From Melanocharis versteri (taxonomy: Eukaryota; Chordata; Aves; Passeriformes; Melanocharitidae), in contig VZTG01001538.1 in assembly GCA_013397845.1 (NCBI GenBank), forward strand, positions 230,157-294,156: a stretch of DNA of 64,000 nt, in the 5' to 3' direction. Below, in pieces: positions 36,557-47,238 of the stretch (positions within the stretch are counted from its first letter, which is position 1; each line of letters begins with the position of its first letter). The notes beneath the pieces were generated by a model, which was given only the letters and a program-made list of their open reading frames with translations, searched no databases and had not been told where the DNA came from. A program made the translations under genes and the position numbers.

Positions 36557-38154
36557 GTCACGCTGACTTTTGCTGGAGCCGATTCTTAGATCAGCTGCAT
36601 CCTTGGTGTGAACCAGCACAGCAGACACATTCCAAACAGTCCAACATCCTCCCTTTTCTTTTATTCCTTTTCTGAGATTACGTATCAGAGAAATTTCCAG
36701 AAAAGTAGCTTAAATAAAAAGGGGATTTGGTTCCCAAGTGAAGGGCAAAATGAACCTTTGAGTGACCCAGTTATCCCAGCAACGGCCAAGCTATTCCATT
36801 AAACATCCTGGGGTCAGGGAAAGAGTGATCCACCCTCCCTTCTGCCCCTGCTGCAGGAACAGCCAGGTCTCACACAGGAAGACACAATTTTTGGAAAGGG
36901 TTTTGAGTCAATGGGCAAAAACCAGCAGGAGCCTCAGTGGTACCTCAGCTGTCTTTTGTCAGAAGTATTTTGGGTGGCTTGTGGGTTATCCGTGGAGCTC
37001 TGCAGGCAAAGATCTCTGCCATGTGTTAAACAGAATTAACTGAGTCCTACAGATCTTTTAAGAGGGATTTTGCACCCTATTACTGTGGGGAGGTTGCCCA
37101 CAGATGGAAATGGTGGAATTTCTATCGTTCTGGGTGTTCAAATAAATAATTGGATGAGTCTTTTCCATTGCTTACACCCAGGGCTTCCAACCTAAGAGAT
37201 ACAAAGGGATGGAGTCAACATTGCAATAGGTTTTGATGTTTCATCCAGAAGTTTGCAGGTGCCCTCCTACACCTTCTCTAATCCCAGCTTCACAAGCTGC
37301 CCTTTTTTAGTGCACCAGAGCTTCTGAAAGGCTTTTGTCTCTCTGAAAAAAATTCACCTACAACGGATGTGCTCAAGTCTTAGCCCACAACAAATCCGTG
37401 AGGAAATCCAAGAACTCTCTTGAGCTCTGGTTTTCCCCAAAATCCTTCTCCAAATTTCCTTTAGACTGTTGTTGCTGCAGTGCACTGCAGCCAGGAGGAT
37501 CCAAAGGTTTTGGTTTCCTTTCACTGGATTGAGTTCTTGTCTTCCTCAAGGACCAAATTCTCCCCACCTGGAGGAAGCTCAGGTGAGAGTGTGAGTGTCT
37601 GCAAAGGTAAGACAGAGCACAACTTCACTATCATAATTCACGTATTAAAAACTGAACTACAACAGTCTCAGGCACCGCTGAGCAAATAGAAGCAAGTTAA
37701 ACTCCTGTGGTTTGATAATTTCATTATTCATCCAACACCTACAAACTGTGCAGGTCACTTGCAGAATTATTCAAAATCTTAATCACCTTGGTGAGACAGG
37801 ACTCAATTTCCAAACTTTTCTATGCCAGCACAGGAAGATATTCCATAAAACAAGCAAGTCAGAGGGGGTGATGTTTGCACAGAGTAATTGCAGTGCTCTC
37901 CCAATTTCAGGAAAAGTACATTATTAGACATATCCACACTGACACCACAGCATTTCACTCCTGTGCTTGAAAGCAAGAAAGATTTCACCTGGGAGAATGA
38001 GCAGCAGGAGCAGCAAAAGAACAGGAACACAACCACAATAAACAAGAACACGAACACAATAAACAAGAAATGCAGGGAAAATACAAACATGTTCCAGCAC
38101 CTGCTTTAATTCCAGAGTCACGGTCTCCCAAGAGCTGTAGCTTCTCCCTGGTCT

Positions 38155-38350
38155 CATAGACAGTGGTTTGGGCTGGAAGAGACCTTAAAACTCATCCCTT
38201 TCCATCTCCTCTGCCATGGGGGCTATCTCAGGGTGCTCCAAGCCCCATCCAATGTGGCCTTGGACACTTCCAGGGATCCAGGGGCAGCCACAGCTTCTCT
38301 GGGCAATGCCAGGGCCTCCCCAGCCTCACAGGGAAGGATTTATTCCCAGT
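38155..38350 (-). mobile_element. CR1 3'-end fragment
   Basis: 'gtggtttgggctggaagag' through 'cttggacacttccaggg' to 'cctccccagcctcacaggg'. It lies just upstream of R2 and the 2-kb direct repeat. Confidence 0.88.
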
Positions 38351-38379
38351 ATTTGCCACCTGTAGTAACCACTAATTCT

Positions 38380-38552
38380 GGGAGCACAGTTTGAGCACAG
38401 ACTGAGTAACTGCCTTTGTAGCTTATTTTTTTCTTTGCAAGGTCTCCACAGCAAAACCAAAAAGAACAAAAGGGAGGAAACCCCCCCGCTGGCCACAGCA
38501 ACGGCACTGAACTTTTTTATAACACCGTTTTCACAAATACAACACGTTCTGA
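38380..38552 (+). repeat. Unclassified repeat, copy R2
   Basis: This is the counterpart of R1 (35655-35875) without the minisatellite. Its second half is present again at 40507-40598 as the start of the second copy of the 2-kb repeat. A minus-strand reading shares a 'CEN..IKK' stretch with R1, which needs nothing more than DNA homology to explain it. Confidence 0.65.
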
Positions 38553-40505
38553 AGCTTAAAGAGAAGCAGCTCCGTGCTGCATCTTCTGTTTTCAGGCCCA
38601 GTGACACGGGGAACATCACAGCCCAATCCTGCATGGAGCCTCCTGTGAAAATGAAGCTCCTTTGGGAGCTTCCTGGAGGCTCCAGGTCAGAAGATTTTGT
38701 CTTTGACTCGCTCTGTAATGGCTCTTTCAACCTCTGGGGCTCCCCCATTTTCATCTTATATATATCTTTAATAAAAGCAGGAGACGGGAAAGATGGAAAC
38801 AACACATCTCAGTGGAATACAATTCAAATAAAGTTGTTAATAATAAATAATATATCTGGTATTTATATTGCTGCTACAACCCAAGCCTGTGATTGTGGGC
38901 AATGCTGGGATAAATAGATGAAAGTAGCAGAGGACAGCAGTGAGGCTATTAGGATTTTAAATTTGCCACGAGGCACAATCAGGTATCTAAATAATAAATA
39001 TCACTTTGGTTTCTTCAAGCCTGAACCAGACAAGATATTAACCCTGAGAAAGTCAAATTCTGAGATGGAAAAAGTGAACTCAACCTTGATTACAGATGGA
39101 GCAGAGCTCCCCCAGCAGAGCTGCTGCCATCCCTTGTGGACAAGGAGCTTTTTGTTTTTCAGGCAATGGCAAATTTATTTACCATTTATTTACAATAAAA
39201 AAATAAATATTTATTCTGCCTTTCATTTTTAAATGACGAGTCTACCGACTCCATTTCTGCATCCTGGACTTTAAGGTGTAATAAAGTTTTCTTGGTCAAC
39301 TTCTCTGTTGAAAAAGAACATATCAGGAGTGACAGCACTGAAAATTTGGAGGTAGAGCTGCAGAGGAGCAGGTAAGTGAAAGTCAGCGCATCTGTTGGGT
39401 TCTTGTTGCCAAGGTTTTATCATTGCAGCAGCATCTGCCATCACCTTTCCAAATGATTTTTTTGAAGTGAAATTGCTACATTCATTTTAATTCATGACTT
39501 AGCAGTTGCATGGAGGACAAATCATACTTTCTGGGGTCATATCAAGGTTTTGTCTGCACATCCAGGAGGATCCTGGGACGATAATCCCATGATTGCAGGG
39601 ACACAACTTATCCCAACTGTTCTAGTTAACAAAAATTACAGATTTTTTACAAAATCCTGTTCTTCAATTGCTACAAAAAACACACGGAACACCAATTCCC
39701 ACAGTTCATGACATTAACTTTGATTGATGCAGTATTTTGCACTTTGGCTGACCTTTCCTTCCTTCCTCACAGGTGAACTGGGGGGAAAAAAAAAAGGAGA
39801 GGTGGAGCAATTGGCCAATCCTATCAAGGCACAGATCAAGGGCATGGTGAACACTGAGATTCTTCCCAGTCATTAAAATTCCTACATCCTTTTCTTATAA
39901 GGAGAAAAAAAAACGACCAGACAAAGGCACAACAGGAATCTATTCTCTTGACAGCGATTTAATAACAAAAGAAAATGTTCTGAGCCACTCTCATTACTGC
40001 TTGGAAACTTTAATCTTGTGGACTTAGTTCCTGTTCATGGAAACCTTCAGATCCCTTTACAAGCTGCAGAAAGGGAAGGGAATATTTGTAGTTTAATTAT
40101 ACATTTATACATTTAAACATTTTGGAGAACCAAAGACACTTTGGAATGCTGTTCTGGTGTCCAACTGAAGGGTTCTCCAAGGAGTACAAGGCCACATCTG
40201 GACATCAGGAGAGTCACAAATTCATCACAGGCCTGGAGCCCCTCTGCTCTGGAGCCAGGCTGGGAGAGCTGGGGGTGTTCACATGGAGAAGAGAAGGATC
40301 CAGGGAAACCTCAGAGCCCCTTCCAGGGCCTAAAGGGGCTCCAGGAGAGCTGGAGAGGGACTGGGGACAAGGGATGGAGGGACAGGACACAGGGAAATGG
40401 CTCTAAACTGAAAGTGGGTAGATTAAGATGGGATATTGGGAAGGAATTGTTGGCTGTGAGGGTGAGGAGGCCCTGGCACAGGGTGCCCAGAGAAGCTGTG
40501 GCTGC
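38461..40505 (+). repeat. 2.04-kb direct repeat, copy 1
   Basis: It begins 'aaagaacaaaagggagg' and ends 'gaagctgtggctgc' immediately before an N. The second copy at 40507-42542 starts and stops at the equivalent bases. By eye I count about a dozen substitutions and a few indels (one of 9 bp near 39294), about 99% identity. The contents include half of R2, a plus-oriented CR1 segment and otherwise unremarkable intron. Open frames of 138-171 codons in both copies match nothing I recognise. Confidence 0.93.
40231..40505 (+). mobile_element. CR1 fragment, plus orientation, cut by a gap
   Basis: 'gcctggagcccctctgctc' to 'gaagctgtggctgc'. In the second copy (42268-42699) the same CR1 continues intact to its 3' end, so the truncation here is an assembly break. 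Confidence 0.9.
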
Positions 40506-40506
40506 N
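40506..40506. other. Single-N junction between the two 2-kb repeat copies
   Basis: The repeat boundary and the N coincide exactly, as expected for an unmerged contig overlap. Confidence 0.9.
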
Positions 40507-42542
40507 AAAGAACAAAAGGGAGGAAACCCCCCCGCCGGCCACAGCAATGGCACTGAGCTTTTTCATAACACCGTTTTCACAAATACAACACGTTCTGAAG
40601 CTTAAAGAGAAGCAGCTCCGTGCTGCATCTTCTGTTTTCAGGCCCAGTGACACGGGGAACATCACAGCCCAATCCTGCATGGAGCCTCCTGTGAAAATGA
40701 AGCTCCTTTGGGAGCTTCCTGGAGGCTCCAGGTCAGAAGATTTTGTCTTTGACTCGCTCTGTAATGGCTCTTTCAACCTCTGGGGCTCCCCCATTTTCAT
40801 CTTATATATATCTTTAATAAAAGCAGGAGACGGGAAAGATGGAAACAACACATCTCAGTGGAATACAATTCAAATAAAGTTGTTAATAATAAATAATATA
40901 TCTGGTATTTATATTGCTGCTACAACCCAAGCCTGTGATTGTGGGCAATGCTGGGATAAATAGATGAAAGTAGCAGAGGACAGCAGTGAGGCTATTAGGA
41001 TTTTAAATTTGCCACGAGGCACAATCAGGTATCTAAATAATAAATATCACTTTGGTTTCTTCAAGCCTGAACCAGACAAGATATTAACCCTGAGAAAGTC
41101 AAATTCTGAGATGGAAAAGTGAACTCAACCTTGATTACAGATGGAGCAGAGCTCCCCCAGCAGAGCTGCTGCCATCCCTTGTGGACAAGGAGCTTTTTGT
41201 TTTTCAGGCAATGGCAAATTTATTTACCATTTATTTACGATAAAAAAATAAATATTTATTCTGCCTTTCATTTTTAAATGACGAGTCTACAGACTCCATT
41301 TCTGCATCCTGGACTTTAAGGTGCAATAAAGTTTTCTTCTCTGTTGAAAAAGAACATGTCAGGAGTGACAGCACTGAAAATTTGGAGGTAGAGCTGCAGA
41401 GGAGCAGGTAAGTGAAAGTCAGCGCATCTGTTGGGTTCTTGTTGCCAAGGTTTTATCATTGCAGCAGCATCTGCCATCACCTTTCCAAATGATTTTTTTG
41501 AAGTGAAATTGCTACATTCATTTTAATTCATGACTTAGCAGTTGCATGGAGGACAAATCATACTTTCTGGGGTCATATCAAGGTTTTGTCTGCACATCCA
41601 GGAGGATCCTGGGACGATAATCCCATGATTGCAGGGACACAACTTATCCCAACTGTTCTAGTTAACAAAAATTACAGATTTTTTACAAAATCCTGTTCTT
41701 CAATTGCTACAAAAAACACACGGAACACCAATTCCCACAGTTCATGACATTAACTTTGATTGATGCAGTATTTTGCACTTTGGCTGGCCTTTCCTTCCTT
41801 CCTCACAGGGGAACTGGGGGAAAAAAAAAAAAGGAGAGGTGGAGCAATTGGCCAATCCTATCAAGGCACAGATCAAGGGTATGGTGAACACTGAGATTCT
41901 TCCCAGTCATTAAAATTCCTACATCCTTTTCTTATAAGGAGAAAAAAAAACGACCAGACAAAGGCACAACAGGAATCTATTCTCTTGACAGCGATTTAAT
42001 AACAAAAGAAAATGTTCTGAGCCACTCTCATTACTGCTTGGAAACTTTAATCTTGTGGACTTAGCTCCTGTTCATGGAAACCTTCAGATCCCTTTACAAG
42101 CTGCAGAAAGGGAAGGGAATATTTGTAGTTTAATTATACATTTATACATTTAAACATTTTGGAGAACCAAAGACACTTTGGAATGCTGTTCTGGTGTCCA
42201 ACTGAAGGGTTCTCCAAGGAGTACAAGGCCACATCTGGACATCAGGAGAGTCACAAATTCATCACAGGCCTGGAGCCCCTCTGCTCTGGAGCCAGGCTGG
42301 GAGAGCTGGGGGTGTTCACATGGAGAAGAGAAGGATCCAGGGAAACCTCAGAGCCCCTTCCAGGGCCTAAAGGGGCTCCAGGAGAGCTGGAGAGGGACTG
42401 GGGACAAGGGATGGAGGGACAGGACACAGGGAAATGGCTCTAAACTGAAAGTGGGTAGATTAAGATGGGATATTGGGAAGGAATTGTTGGCTGTGAGGGT
42501 GAGGAGGCCCTGGCACAGGGTGCCCAGAGAAGCTGTGGCTGC
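40507..42542 (+). repeat. 2.04-kb direct repeat, copy 2
   Basis: This is the partner of 38461-40505. It is followed without a break by the remaining CR1 3' portion, which suggests that this contig carries the continuous locus. Confidence 0.93.
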
Positions 42543-42699
42543 CCCTGGATCCCTGGAAGTGTCCAAGGCCAGGCTGGATGGGACCTGGAGCAACCTGGGA
42601 TAGTGGAAGGTGTCCCTGCCCATGGCAGGGGGTGGGGACAGGATGAGCTTTACGGTGTCTGCCCACCCAAAATCATTCCAAGATCCCAGGATTCCATGA
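42268..42699 (+). mobile_element. CR1 fragment of about 430 bp, plus orientation
   Basis: 'gcctggagcccctctgctc', 'gatggagggacaggacac', 'ctggatccctggaagtgtcc' and 'ctgcccatggcagggggtgg' end in a modified tail 'ccaggattccatg'. It lies about 2.1 kb below the catalytic MSRA exon and is opposite in orientation to the CR1 at 46126-46420. Confidence 0.92.
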
Positions 42700-43890
42700 A
42701 CATGCTGATGGTTTGTCACAGGACATTCTGTATTTTTAGGGAAGGGCAAATCTGAGAAGCCAGGAACTATTTTCCACATTACATTTTTTTCTCTATTAAC
42801 AACTCCTGAAAAATGCCCGTCAGATTTCCCATTGTTGCCTTCAATGATCAACAGTTTATGCACAAAAATGTAAAATTAACCCCACATCACCCAGCCAAAT
42901 CCTCCCCACACCTTTCCACCCTTAAATAACAACATCCCAACCACCACCCTGCTCTGGGCTTATGGAATTAACTTGGGAGTTCACCAGCTGACCACCAGGA
43001 ACAGGAGGTAACAGAGCAAGAAATTAATTTTCCCTTTCTCCACTCCCTTCCGTCAGCTATTTACAAGCCTTCCAGGTGACCTTTGGAAGCCAAGGCATTT
43101 TAAGGAGAACTGGAAATCCAGTATGGAAGAATCATTCAGGAGACTCATTCTTATCCAAGAGGCACTACTGTTCCTCAGAAAAAACATGGATTTGCTGCTT
43201 AGGAGATGTGAAACAACTTCACAGCCAACTATTTTATGTAACTCAGAGCAGAAACAAAGTCTGTGTGGCACATTTTTATATTGCACTGTTAATTATTAAG
43301 AATTGTGATTTGTGCACGAGAGAAAATGCCTCAGAAAGATGAGAATTGACAAGATTATAAATTGGTTTAATTCACTAAATCTAAATCTTCTAACTAATAC
43401 CGTATAATAACCAGACATGTTTTATTTTTCCTTACATTCCAGTCACTGAAGATAAACAAAGAAAACAACTCAAAGCAAACCCAAATGACCTGCTCAGATG
43501 TGAACAGCCTGAACCACAAGCCTGTAAACGACCCTGTTTTTAAGGAAATCATCGTTAGCTGCGTATTTTATATGGTAATTGTACATCCCCAGTTTATGAA
43601 TAACAACAGCAGAGTTCTTCCCTTCTGATTTCAGTGCCACTTGAGCTATGCAGATTTCTAAAAGCTTATGAATATACAGAGCAACGGAATTGTTCTGAAC
43701 ATCTGTAAGCAAAATATGAAAAGATGTTTGGTGCTGAATGAACATCCTGGGTTGTCTAATGCTGGCCAAAAATGGTGTATTTATGTATTAGGGGAACGCA
43801 CTGAAAATAGCTCCAAATCCTGCACACCCTCCAGAAGGCCTTTTCAGATTGTCCTCTGTATGGCTGTCACCAGAAAATGGAAGAAGAATT

Positions 43891-44017
43891 TTCCATTCCA
43901 TTCCATTCCATTCCATTTCGTTCCATTCCATTCCATTCCATTCTATTCAATTTTAATTTCCTTTCCCTTCCCTTCCCTTCCCTTCCCTTCCCTTCCCTTC
44001 CCTTCCCTTCCCTTCCC
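43891..44017 (+). repeat. Compound (TTCCA)n / (TTCCC)11 microsatellite
   Basis: About ten TTCCA units with slight variants (43891-43945) and a short AT-rich bridge are followed by eleven exact TTCCC units (43963-44017). The MSRA transcript carries (GGGAA)11 then (TGGAA)n, about 745 nt downstream of the catalytic exon donor. Confidence 0.96.
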
Positions 44018-44130
44018 ATTTTTATTAAGGAGTTGCTAAATCAATGCAATCACAGAAAGCAGCCGTACCCACAGCAGTTATGGCAAAATGTGAACAGCAA
44101 CAACAAAGAGCCTATAGTATCCATCAGGCA

Positions 44131-44131
44131 N
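44131..44131. other. Single-N gap
   Basis: It lies between 'catcaggca' and 'ccttaaacc'. No duplicated flanks are seen. Confidence 0.8.
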
Positions 44132-44760
44132 CCTTAAACCATCCCTTTTCCCACTTTTCACAATTTCCAGCAAGTTTCTGCCTTTTCGGCTGCCTTGCAG
44201 CACCTCTGCACGGGGTTTCAAGTGTCCTTTATTTGTTGGTGCCACTTTTCACACCCTTTCCACGAAGCCCACGTGAGAGTTTGTCACTTAAGAACAAGCC
44301 CCAGTGTCAGCATTTGGCATAAAAAGTGTTAACAAGAAAATAAACCAAAGGAAAACTTCCAAGTGAGTCCAGCAAAGCCAGGATTTACTCCACCGGCAGC
44401 ATTAGTTGGCTGCCAGGGGTTTGGTGGTTCAGATCACAGAAAGAAACTGTGTTGGGGGCTTGTAGTGTAGAGTGAAGAATAAATGCAAAGGTTTGGCCTG
44501 GAAATGACAGGATGCTGTGCACTAAACTGTGTGAAAAATTAACAGATTATTAATCAGAACAGAATATTTGTTCAAACATTGACTCATTAATTATTAGGAG
44601 ACAGCAATGGGATGGGCATCCACAGATTTCAGCACGGTTTAGGATGTAAAGCCAGCCCCAAATCTCCTTAGTCACTGCAGTCACCCATTTAACTCTTTGT
44701 TGTCATTCATAATTCAGGATTCCACTCCCAACCTTTCAAAACCAAAGAGGAAAGACTCAC

Positions 44761-44880
44761 CTGAGCACACCTCTTTGTAGGTAGGGTTTGGGGTGTGTCC
44801 TCCTGCATAACCCACTTGAGTGGAGTAGACTCCCTTCTGCCTCCAGAACTTCCTCTCGGCTCCCCAGAAACAGCCCATAC
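44761..44880 (-). CDS. MSRA: MSRA internal exon with the catalytic GCFWG motif
   Basis: Peptide-methionine (S)-S-oxide reductase reduces methionine-S-sulfoxide, free or in proteins, back to methionine. This exon supplies 39 full codons from MGCFWGAERK through GYAGGHTPNPTY to KEVCS. In bovine MsrA numbering the Cys of GCFWG is the nucleophile Cys72 and the Tyr of NPTY is pocket residue Tyr103. On the minus strand the acceptor is a pyrimidine-rich tract ending cccttttcag just above 44880, and the donor is GTGAGT just below 44761. The exon starts with two bases that complete a Gly codon and ends with one base of the next, so it is phase 1-1 and 120 nt long, and skipping it keeps the frame. One oddity is His in AGGHT where mammals have Tyr (from memory). 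The assignment is very secure. Confidence 0.97.
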
Positions 44881-46125
44881 CTGAAAAGGGCACAAAATAC
44901 ACATTGTGAGGTCAAAATCTGCCAATGCCCAATCACTCATTTGCATATTAATTGCTGCAGGGCATAGTGGATGGAACATCTATAGGCAGCACCTGCTGGT
45001 CAAGTGTTTTCCAAGTTTATTTATAGGGTAACTATAAAGAGAAATCCATTCTGCATCAGAGCACGACTCAAACACAGCTTGATTTATGCTTCTGAATATC
45101 AATTTATCACAGAGGACAAACCTTGGAAGGGTTCAGAGGCCCAAACAAGGAGAATTCTCATGCACACACCAAAAAAAAAGTTCCTTACAAGACAACTGTG
45201 CTGTTTGTGCAGCACCATTTTTACCTGAGCTGATTAGGAAGCTGTCAAAACACAATAATTTGTATTAATGGCAAACAGTTATTTAATTTTCTGCTTTCAG
45301 GCAGAGGTGGCAGCAATAATGGATTATATTATATGTTATGTAAAGGGAAAAATGTTTCAGTTTAACAACTTATGCACAGAGATATTTGATGTTCAGACAA
45401 GATTTTTGCAGCCATTCACCCCCACGGCAAATTATCAAAGGACATCAGACTGTTTAAGGGTGTAAATTAAAAACCCTCCTGGTTAAAGGAATTAAAGAAC
45501 AAACACCACCAACACTGGCAACTGTCTGATGGCTTAGTTAAATAAATGTTTAAGGGACCATTTATTAAATTATTTAGAGTGTCATGAAGACTCTAGTGCT
45601 GTCAAGCTGGACAACGAATGTTCCTTTTCAACGATAACATTCTGTTATTATTCCCTTTCTAAAACAGTTGAAATAAAGGCAGTAAAAATAAACTAAATAT
45701 TAAATCCACTCAGAAATCAGTGATCCATGAGGAGGTTTCTCCTGGTAACACTGCAGATATGACAGGTTAAAAAGTTACTGAAATGATCCTTCAAAGAACA
45801 ACTAGAACAACGGAGCAGCATCTCCTCCAACCTTGATGGCTCACAATGTTCCTTCTTTGAACCTCCAGAGATTAACTTCAAATTTAAGTTTTAATGCACC
45901 AAAAAGTACAGAACTGGGATTTCTACTTCTAATTGAGGTGCTTAAGCAAGCTGCAGGAATTAAGAGTCAATGGCTACTCCTGGAGATCCTGGAAAGAGGA
46001 AGGAATCCCCTGAGGACAATCCCTGCAGAAGATATGAATTGATGATGAAATTGCAGTTATTGTCCTTTGATTACAGAGATAACCAGAGCTGTGGGACTTG
46101 GGTTCCTCACCTAATGGCTGCAAAC

Positions 46126-46420
46126 GCCATCCAACCTGGCCTTGCACACTTCCAGGGATCCAGGGGAGCCACAGCTTCTCTGGGCACCCTGTGCCAGGGC
46201 CTCCCCACCCTCACACCCAGCAATTCCTTCCCAATATCCCATCTAACCCTGCCCTCTTTCAGTTTAAGTCATTCCCCCTTGTCCTGTCCCTCCATCCCTT
46301 GTCCCCAGTCCCTCTCCAGCTCTCCTGGAGCCCTTTTAGGCCCTGGAAGGGGCTCTGAGGTCTCCCTGGATCCTTCTCTTCTCCAGGTGAGCACCCCCAG
46401 CTCTCCCAGCCTGGCTCCAG
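46126..46420 (-). mobile_element. CR1 internal fragment without its 3' end
   Basis: It starts within the element at 'gccatccaacctggccttg' and runs to 'ctcccagcctggctccag'. Losing the 3' end is unusual for a target-primed insertion and suggests a later deletion or rearrangement. About 290 bp is complementary to 42268-42699. Confidence 0.88.
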
Positions 46421-47080
46421 TGGCTTCCAGTGGCAGAGGGGTCACTGGAACTCCCATGGGATTGGGCACCCCGAGGCTGTATGAAACTGCTTCCAAAGGT
46501 GATTTAACTTGTTTTGGGCGTTGTTCCTTAGATCCCAAGCCTGGATCTGCATGAGACGCATGGAAAATAAACTTGTGCCCCGCTCTAGTATTTCAGTGCT
46601 TTGCATCCTTAATATTCCAAGGGAAGTTTGAGCTCCAGCTGCCCAAAATCCCAGCTGTGCCCGCAGCAGGTGAGGCTGAGGCTCTCACAGGGAGGACCCT
46701 GCAGCCAATTTATCAAACCACCGGTGTCTGGACAAAAATGCTGAGGGGTGGCCAAGGAGCAGCTTCACCCATGCCAAGGAACAGGACAGACCCACATTTT
46801 TTTTCCACAATATATTCCTCAGCCAACACCCAAATGTGAATGAGCAACCCAATATTAAGGAGACAACCCAAATTCAGGTTTGAGTTCAGATACAGGCCCA
46901 GCTTCAAATACGAAGCAGAAATGCTCATTCTTAGTGTTTTATTTCAAGGATTTTAATGCTCAATAAATCCCTAATGGTGTTGTTGAAGTTCCTGATCATC
47001 GGGGCAGTGGTCTCTGACCTGATCAATAACTATTATTCAGGATTATCTCATTGATAATCCCCTCTGACCTCTTTTACCAG

Positions 47081-47238
47081 GGCAGTGGGGGAGTCCCCAT
47101 GCCTGGAGGGATTTAAAAGCCGTGAGGATGTGGCACTTGGGGACAGGGGTCAGTGGTGGCCTTGGCAGTGCTGGGGGACAGTTTGACTTGATCTTGGAGG
47201 GCTTTTCCAACCTAAACTGTTCTGTGACTCTGTGGATT
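47081..47238 (+). mobile_element. CR1 3'-end fragment, second subtype, plus orientation
   Basis: 'ggcagtgggggagtccccat', 'gaggatgtggcacttgggg' and 'ggccttggcagtgctggggg' to 'acctaaactgttctgtgac'. Confidence 0.87.

Larger units (their letters stand above)
16292..44760 (-). other. MSRA: MSRA intron between the GCFWG and GHTE exons
   Basis: This intron is about 28.5 kb as assembled. It would be about 2.05 kb shorter if the direct repeat meeting at 40506 is an assembly artefact. It contains CR1 fragments, two unclassified repeats, a 164-N gap and the TTCCA/TTCCC tracts, all listed separately. The stretches 16292-19953, 20423-23601, 24146-27095, 27573-28094, 28231-30149, 30263-30754, 31057-31985, 32426-33740, 34061-35065, 36557-38154 and 42700-43890 show no recognisable gene or element. 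They are AT-rich, with short homopolymer runs (15 A at 22299, 18 T at 26201, 18 A at 33514). The part 30430-30754 is noticeably GC-rich. Confidence 0.88.

Noticed and set aside
38326..38917. Overlapping frames of about 160 codons on both strands, retained in the second repeat copy
   Set aside because: Retention is explained by the near-identity of the copies. The frames cross a CR1 tail and an unknown repeat, and neither resembles a protein family.
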